Shown: piece by piece, positions 33,356-36,790 of the stretch
Layout: every line of letters starts with the position of its first letter
Numbering within the stretch: the first letter of the stretch is position 1
DNA from: Lentisphaeria bacterium
Lineage (GTDB): Bacteria; Verrucomicrobiota; Lentisphaeria; Victivallales; Victivallaceae
Reading direction: 5' to 3'
Assembly (NCBI GenBank): GCA_017504585.1
Contig: JAFVQX010000163.1
Coordinates: forward strand, 1-36,790
Length of the DNA stretch: 36,790 nucleotides
The notes under the pieces: generated by a model
Told to the model about the DNA's origin: nothing
The model's database searches: none
What the model saw: only the letters and a program-made list of their open reading frames with translations
Translations under genes and position numbers: made by a program

Positions 33356-34276
33356 TTATGCTTTGTCAAGCGGAAGAGCAAAAAAGTCAATAGCGTTGTT
33401 GCGGCAGATCTTTTTCCAGACGCTTTCAGGCAATTTGCCCGATCCATGGAGATTATCCAGCCAGAGCTTGCCGGAAAAGTTGACATCGTTCAAGCTGTAA
33501 CAGGCATCGGAGCCGTAGAAAAGACGATCCTGAAATCTGGTCATAAAGTCAACGGCAAAATCTTCATCCTGGCTCAAAATCCGCCACGCATCAGAAAGTT
33601 CCCCGTAAAGATTGGGAAAAGCCTCCAGGAGTTCATAAGCTGCGCCCGGTGTGCTGAAGTCAAAATTTCCTTTACGGGGAGTACCATATTGCAAACCATC
33701 ATTGCGGAATATAGGCTTGCATGCTGCCGGGCGTTTACGGAGCGGTAATTCCGCCCAGAAAACCGGACCGTGGGCAATAAACTTCAGATTTCCAAACCGC
33801 TGCAAAGTATGCTCCAGCAAGGGCAAGCCGGGGGCATCGTACAAACCGAAATCGCCGCCGACCCGGTCAGAGCCGTCAGTTGTTACCGGCAAGCCGACTT
33901 TTTCGGCACAACCGAAGAGGTTCTGCACGCGTTCATCATCAAACGACATATTGGGCATGATCTCGCCCACACCTATACACCCCAAATCCTTGTAATACTG
34001 CAGCACCTCATCAAGGCGGGCATCGGCGCGGTTGATAAGCGCCCGGGGGTCAACATTGCAGAACGGGAAAAATCTGCCGGGATGAGCCGCTGCCATATCC
34101 AGAATATCTTCGTTGGCTTGCGGAAAATAGATCTCCGAATTGACCACCGGCAGCAGAAATCCGGCTTCGATGCCAAATTTATCGTATTGCTTTATCAAAT
34201 GCTCCGGCGTATAAAAGTGTGTGACAAAAGGCACCGGTTTGCGATATGCATGAGCGTGGATATCAATGTATTTCAT
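33356..34276 (-). CDS. Amidohydrolase family protein (amidohydrolase-2 type)
   Basis: 306-residue TIM-barrel metal-dependent hydrolase or decarboxylase. The metal-binding HxH is in DIHAHA (His7, His9); a further His lies in FIAHGPVF near residue 168; the late Asp is in FYGSDACYS near residue 265. Substrate unknown. It sits between the zinc-ribbon membrane protein (25 bp) and the acetyltransferase (14 bp), so the three are probably one transcript. An acylated or acetylated small molecule would suit the pair, but this is inference. Confidence 0.85.
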   Translation of the reverse strand: MKYIDIHAHAYRKPVPFVTHFYTPEHLIKQYDKFGIEAGFLLPVVNSEIYFPQANEDILDMAAAHPGRFFPFCNVDPRALINRADARLDEVLQYYKDLGCIGVGEIMPNMSFDDERVQNLFGCAEKVGLPVTTDGSDRVGGDFGLYDAPGLPLLEHTLQRFGNLKFIAHGPVFWAELPLRKRPAACKPIFRNDGLQYGTPRKGNFDFSTPGAAYELLEAFPNLYGELSDAWRILSQDEDFAVDFMTRFQDRLFYGSDACYSLNDVNFSGKLWLDNLHGSGKLPESVWKKICRNNAIDFFALPLDKA

Positions 34277-34301
34277 TGCTCAAAAGCTCCGGGAATATGT
34301 T

Positions 34302-35066
34302 TCACTGGACATTCTTTTGCGCCGCCGAAGCCTTGCGCAAAGCTTCTTCAAGACTGGCGATTTTTTTCTTACATTCAGCAATTTCGGCATAAAGCTGTTT
34401 TACTTCCGCAGAAATTTTCTCCTGATTGCCAGCTTTGCCGGAGGCAGCCTGCTCGTTGACTTTATTGTTGATATGCTCGCAAACATCGGTCAGCCGGTCG
34501 ATATTGCTTTTAAACTGCTGCAGCTGCTGGGCGCTTTTAGCATACTGCTCCTCGACCCCGGTCAGGCGTTTTTTGAACGAAGCACCTTTGGAGCCGAATT
34601 CCTCATGTCCGGCAATCAGATCATTGACCTTGGAATTAGTGACCAGTGCCAGCACAAAAGTTACCACCAGCATCACCAGACAAATCACCGGCACCCATTT
34701 GAACAAGTTGAAATCCAAACTGATTTTCCCGGTATTTTGCGCGCGCTCAAGTGCATCTTTCTGCAAAGCCTCTTCCCAATACTCTTCTTTGACCTTTTCC
34801 GGCTCGATGGAATCGGGCAACTCGCTGGTTTCCACAGTTATTGCCGCGCTGGTATCGCCGGTGCTTTCGGCAACTTCAAACTCTTCCCGGATCACGTCCT
34901 CTTCGCCATCGGCAACTTCGCTTTTACGCCGGAATTTGCGTTCCTTGACCACCTTGGCATTGAGGCCGCAGAAAAGAGTTTTGCATTCGGTACAGCGGAA
35001 GTAACGCTCGAGCATATTGGCTTCGACTTCAAAGTGTTGACCGCACACAGGGCAACTGATTTTCAT
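34302..35066 (-). CDS. Zinc-ribbon membrane protein with C-terminal coiled coil
   Basis: 254 residues in four parts. An N-terminal zinc ribbon carries C5-P-V-C8 and C25-T-E-C28 (MJ0042-like). An acidic, probably disordered linker covers about 45-115. One membrane helix (VPVICLVMLVVTFVLALVT, about 128-146) follows, then a long helical coiled coil to the end (KKIASLEEALRKASAAQ). The ribbon should face the cytoplasm and the coiled coil the periplasm. Function unknown. GGAG precedes ATG 35066; first gene of the three-gene operon and divergent from gltX. Confidence 0.75.
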   Translation of the reverse strand: MKISCPVCGQHFEVEANMLERYFRCTECKTLFCGLNAKVVKERKFRRKSEVADGEEDVIREEFEVAESTGDTSAAITVETSELPDSIEPEKVKEEYWEEALQKDALERAQNTGKISLDFNLFKWVPVICLVMLVVTFVLALVTNSKVNDLIAGHEEFGSKGASFKKRLTGVEEQYAKSAQQLQQFKSNIDRLTDVCEHINNKVNEQAASGKAGNQEKISAEVKQLYAEIAECKKKIASLEEALRKASAAQKNVQ

Positions 35067-35193
35067 AGATGTATCTCCGGCGATTTTCTGTCTTTAAATA
35101 AAATAAGATTTCTCTTCTGGAAAATAAATTAACATTTTTCAAACAAATGTCAAATCAGATTTACAAAAAAATCAGCAAAAAATCAAGCTGTAT

Positions 35194-35222
35194 TTGCAAG
35201 ATGGCCTCTTTGAGTGTATCTT
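35194..35222 (+). promoter_or_regulatory. gltX promoter
   Basis: -35 TTGCAA (35194-35199), 17-bp spacer, -10 TATCTT (35217-35222), about 45 bp before the start codon. Confidence 0.7.
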
Positions 35223-35267
35223 ATTATGACAAGCTTGTTAAAAATTATTTTGAAAGGTTTTTCTGTT

Positions 35268-36725
35268 ATGAGTTCCAATACCGTCCGCACCCGTTTTGCC
35301 CCCAGCCCCACCGGGTTTATGCATGTGGGGAATTTGCGCACCGCGCTGTATGCATATTTGATCGCCAAAAGTCAGGGCGGCAAATTTATTTTGCGCATCG
35401 AAGATACCGACCGGAACCGCTATGTGGAAGGCGCTGTGGATGTGATCTACCGCACCCTCGCCACCGCCGGATTGCTCCACGACGAAGGCCCCGATGTGGG
35501 CGGAGAATACGGCCCTTATGTGCAGAGCGAACGCAAAAATATGTATAGACCCTACGCCGAACAGCTGGTGGAATCCGGAGCGGCATACTACTGCTTCTGC
35601 GACAAGACCGAACACGACAGCAACGGCGAAGATGTTTCCGAAAATCCCGATCAGGAGTGCTGCTGCCGCAACCTTGATCCGGCAATAGCCAAAGCCCGGG
35701 TCGCGGCCGGCGAACCTTTTGCCATCCGGCAGAAAATCAATAAAGAAGGTATTTCCACTTATTCTGACGCGGTTTTCGGAGAAATCACTATCGAAAATAA
35801 AGTCCTTGACGATCAGATCCTGCTCAAACGCGACGGCATGCCCACCTATAACTTTGCCAACGTCATCGACGACCACACCATGAATATAACCCATGTGGTG
35901 CGCGGCAGCGAATATCTGCCCAGCACGCCCAAATACAATCTGCTCTATGCGGCATTCGGCTGGCAGCCGCCGGAATATGTGCATCTGCCCATGATCATGG
36001 GGCGCAATGAAGACGGCACTATTGCCAAACTTTCCAAGCGCCACGGCTCGGTGAGTTTTGAAAGTCTTGCTGCCGAAGGTTATCTGCCTGCCGCCATCGT
36101 CAACTATATAGCATTGCTGGGCTGGTCGCCGAAAAACGATCGGGAGATCTTCAGTTTTGAAGAACTGGTCAGCATGTTCAAGATCAGCGGTCTGAACAAA
36201 TCCGCAGCTGTATTTGACTACGACAAACTCAAGTGGATGAACTCCGAATACATCAAAGCCATGGCGCCGGCAGAATTCGCCAAATGCTCCAAAGAGTTTG
36301 CCAAGATCGCCGGAACCAATGTTGAGACCTACTGGGATATGCTCGCAGGCTTGCTGCAGCCCCGTACAGAAATACTTTCGGAAATCCCCGGAAAGATCGC
36401 ATTTTTGCTGGAACAGCCGGAGTACGATACAAGTTTGTTCAACAACAAAAAAAGCAAGTGCAATCCGGAAATCGCGCTGACTATCCTGCAGGAACTTCTG
36501 CCCATGTACGAAGCGTTGGAAAACTGGACCCCGGAATCCATCACCGAACTGGTGACCGGTTATGCCCAAACCAAAGAGATGAAACTTGGCTTGCCCATGT
36601 GGGCATTGCGCATAGCGGTATCCGGCTGCGCAGTAACCCCCGGCGGTCCCGGCGAAATCATGACAGTTTTAGGCAAACCCGAAGCTATAAAGCGCATAAA
36701 CCAAGCACTGAAAATGCTGGCATAA
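35268..36725 (+). CDS. gltX: Glutamate-tRNA ligase
   Basis: Charges tRNA-Glu with glutamate. The 485 residues are normal for a bacterial GluRS. The class I motifs are FAPSPTGFMHVGN (HIGH equivalent, His19-Asn22) and AKLSKRHG (KMSKS equivalent, about residues 253-260). IEDTDRNR follows the first motif. A Cys cluster (YYCFC ... ECCC) at about 105-130 corresponds to the zinc site of many GluRS enzymes, with an acidic insert. ATG 35268 follows GAAAGG; in-frame upstream starts from 35214 fall at the promoter. Non-discriminating activity (also charging tRNA-Gln) cannot be judged from sequence. Confidence 0.95.
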   Translation: MSSNTVRTRFAPSPTGFMHVGNLRTALYAYLIAKSQGGKFILRIEDTDRNRYVEGAVDVIYRTLATAGLLHDEGPDVGGEYGPYVQSERKNMYRPYAEQLVESGAAYYCFCDKTEHDSNGEDVSENPDQECCCRNLDPAIAKARVAAGEPFAIRQKINKEGISTYSDAVFGEITIENKVLDDQILLKRDGMPTYNFANVIDDHTMNITHVVRGSEYLPSTPKYNLLYAAFGWQPPEYVHLPMIMGRNEDGTIAKLSKRHGSVSFESLAAEGYLPAAIVNYIALLGWSPKNDREIFSFEELVSMFKISGLNKSAAVFDYDKLKWMNSEYIKAMAPAEFAKCSKEFAKIAGTNVETYWDMLAGLLQPRTEILSEIPGKIAFLLEQPEYDTSLFNNKKSKCNPEIALTILQELLPMYEALENWTPESITELVTGYAQTKEMKLGLPMWALRIAVSGCAVTPGGPGEIMTVLGKPEAIKRINQALKMLA

Positions 36726-36790
36726 AAGTTTTTGCAGCCTATTTTTTGTCCGCTTGGGCAAAGGAGTAAAACTTTTTTTGCGGGGAAAAG

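Noticed and set aside
35238..36569. 443-codon frame antisense to gltX
   Set aside because: gltX is complete and motif-verified; the reverse frame is a shadow.
36726..36790. Terminator or next gene after gltX
   Set aside because: Only a weak AAAGTTTT/AAAACTTT pairing with a long loop and an AAAGGAG are visible before the window ends.

Overview
The window is a chromosomal segment of a Gram-negative-type heterotrophic bacterium, with about 33 protein genes and no rRNA, tRNA or CRISPR array that I can see. The organism cannot be fixed from sequence alone. The mix of two intracellular glycoside hydrolase family 20 (GH20)-like proteins, LacI and AraC regulators, a Cys-less (Asp-type) MurA, a short Aquifex-type aconitase and DUF4143-type ATPases would fit the PVC group, perhaps gut Lentisphaerota (Victivallales-like). 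That placement is inference.

Region 1 (1-5350) looks accessory and more AT-rich. It holds a TPR-like small protein flanked by direct repeats, a truncated copy of its start, a striking 10-bp-phased palindromic array, an unknown exported or membrane-anchored protein, and two separate AAA/DUF4143 ATPases around a four-helix membrane protein and a tiny zinc-ribbon protein. Region 2 (5375-6968) is cysK plus a 673-bp intergenic stretch carrying two inverted copies of a two-hairpin repeat element whose stems differ by compensating changes.

Region 3 (6969-13779) is an amino-sugar catabolism locus. An operon of GH20-like protein, TSCPD-domain protein and BASS-type transporter is followed by an AraC regulator, a divergent second GH20-like gene, and nagB. 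Candidate LacI-type operators lie at the promoters of the second GH20 gene and nagB; a LacI-family regulator is encoded 9 kb away. Region 4 (14102-18787) has mgtC and a minus-strand operon panB-acn-ung-unknown.

Region 5 (18930-25621) has RNase R, a coiled-coil/XRE regulator with a perfect palindrome at its promoter, the LacI regulator, and an operon of an unknown helical protein with a MurA whose catalytic Cys is Asp (predicting fosfomycin insensitivity). Region 6 (25085-36725) is mostly housekeeping: an exported protein with YgiQ, recN, argC, rplM-rpsI, meso-diaminopimelate dehydrogenase, an operon of zinc-ribbon membrane protein, amidohydrolase and AAC(3)-type acetyltransferase, and gltX.

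Several intergenic regions carry clear sigma70-type promoters (often TTGCAA/TTGCAT, 16-17 bp, TATATT/TATAAT) and strong intrinsic terminators. Long antisense reading frames across acn, rnr, the first GH20 gene and gltX are treated as composition artefacts.
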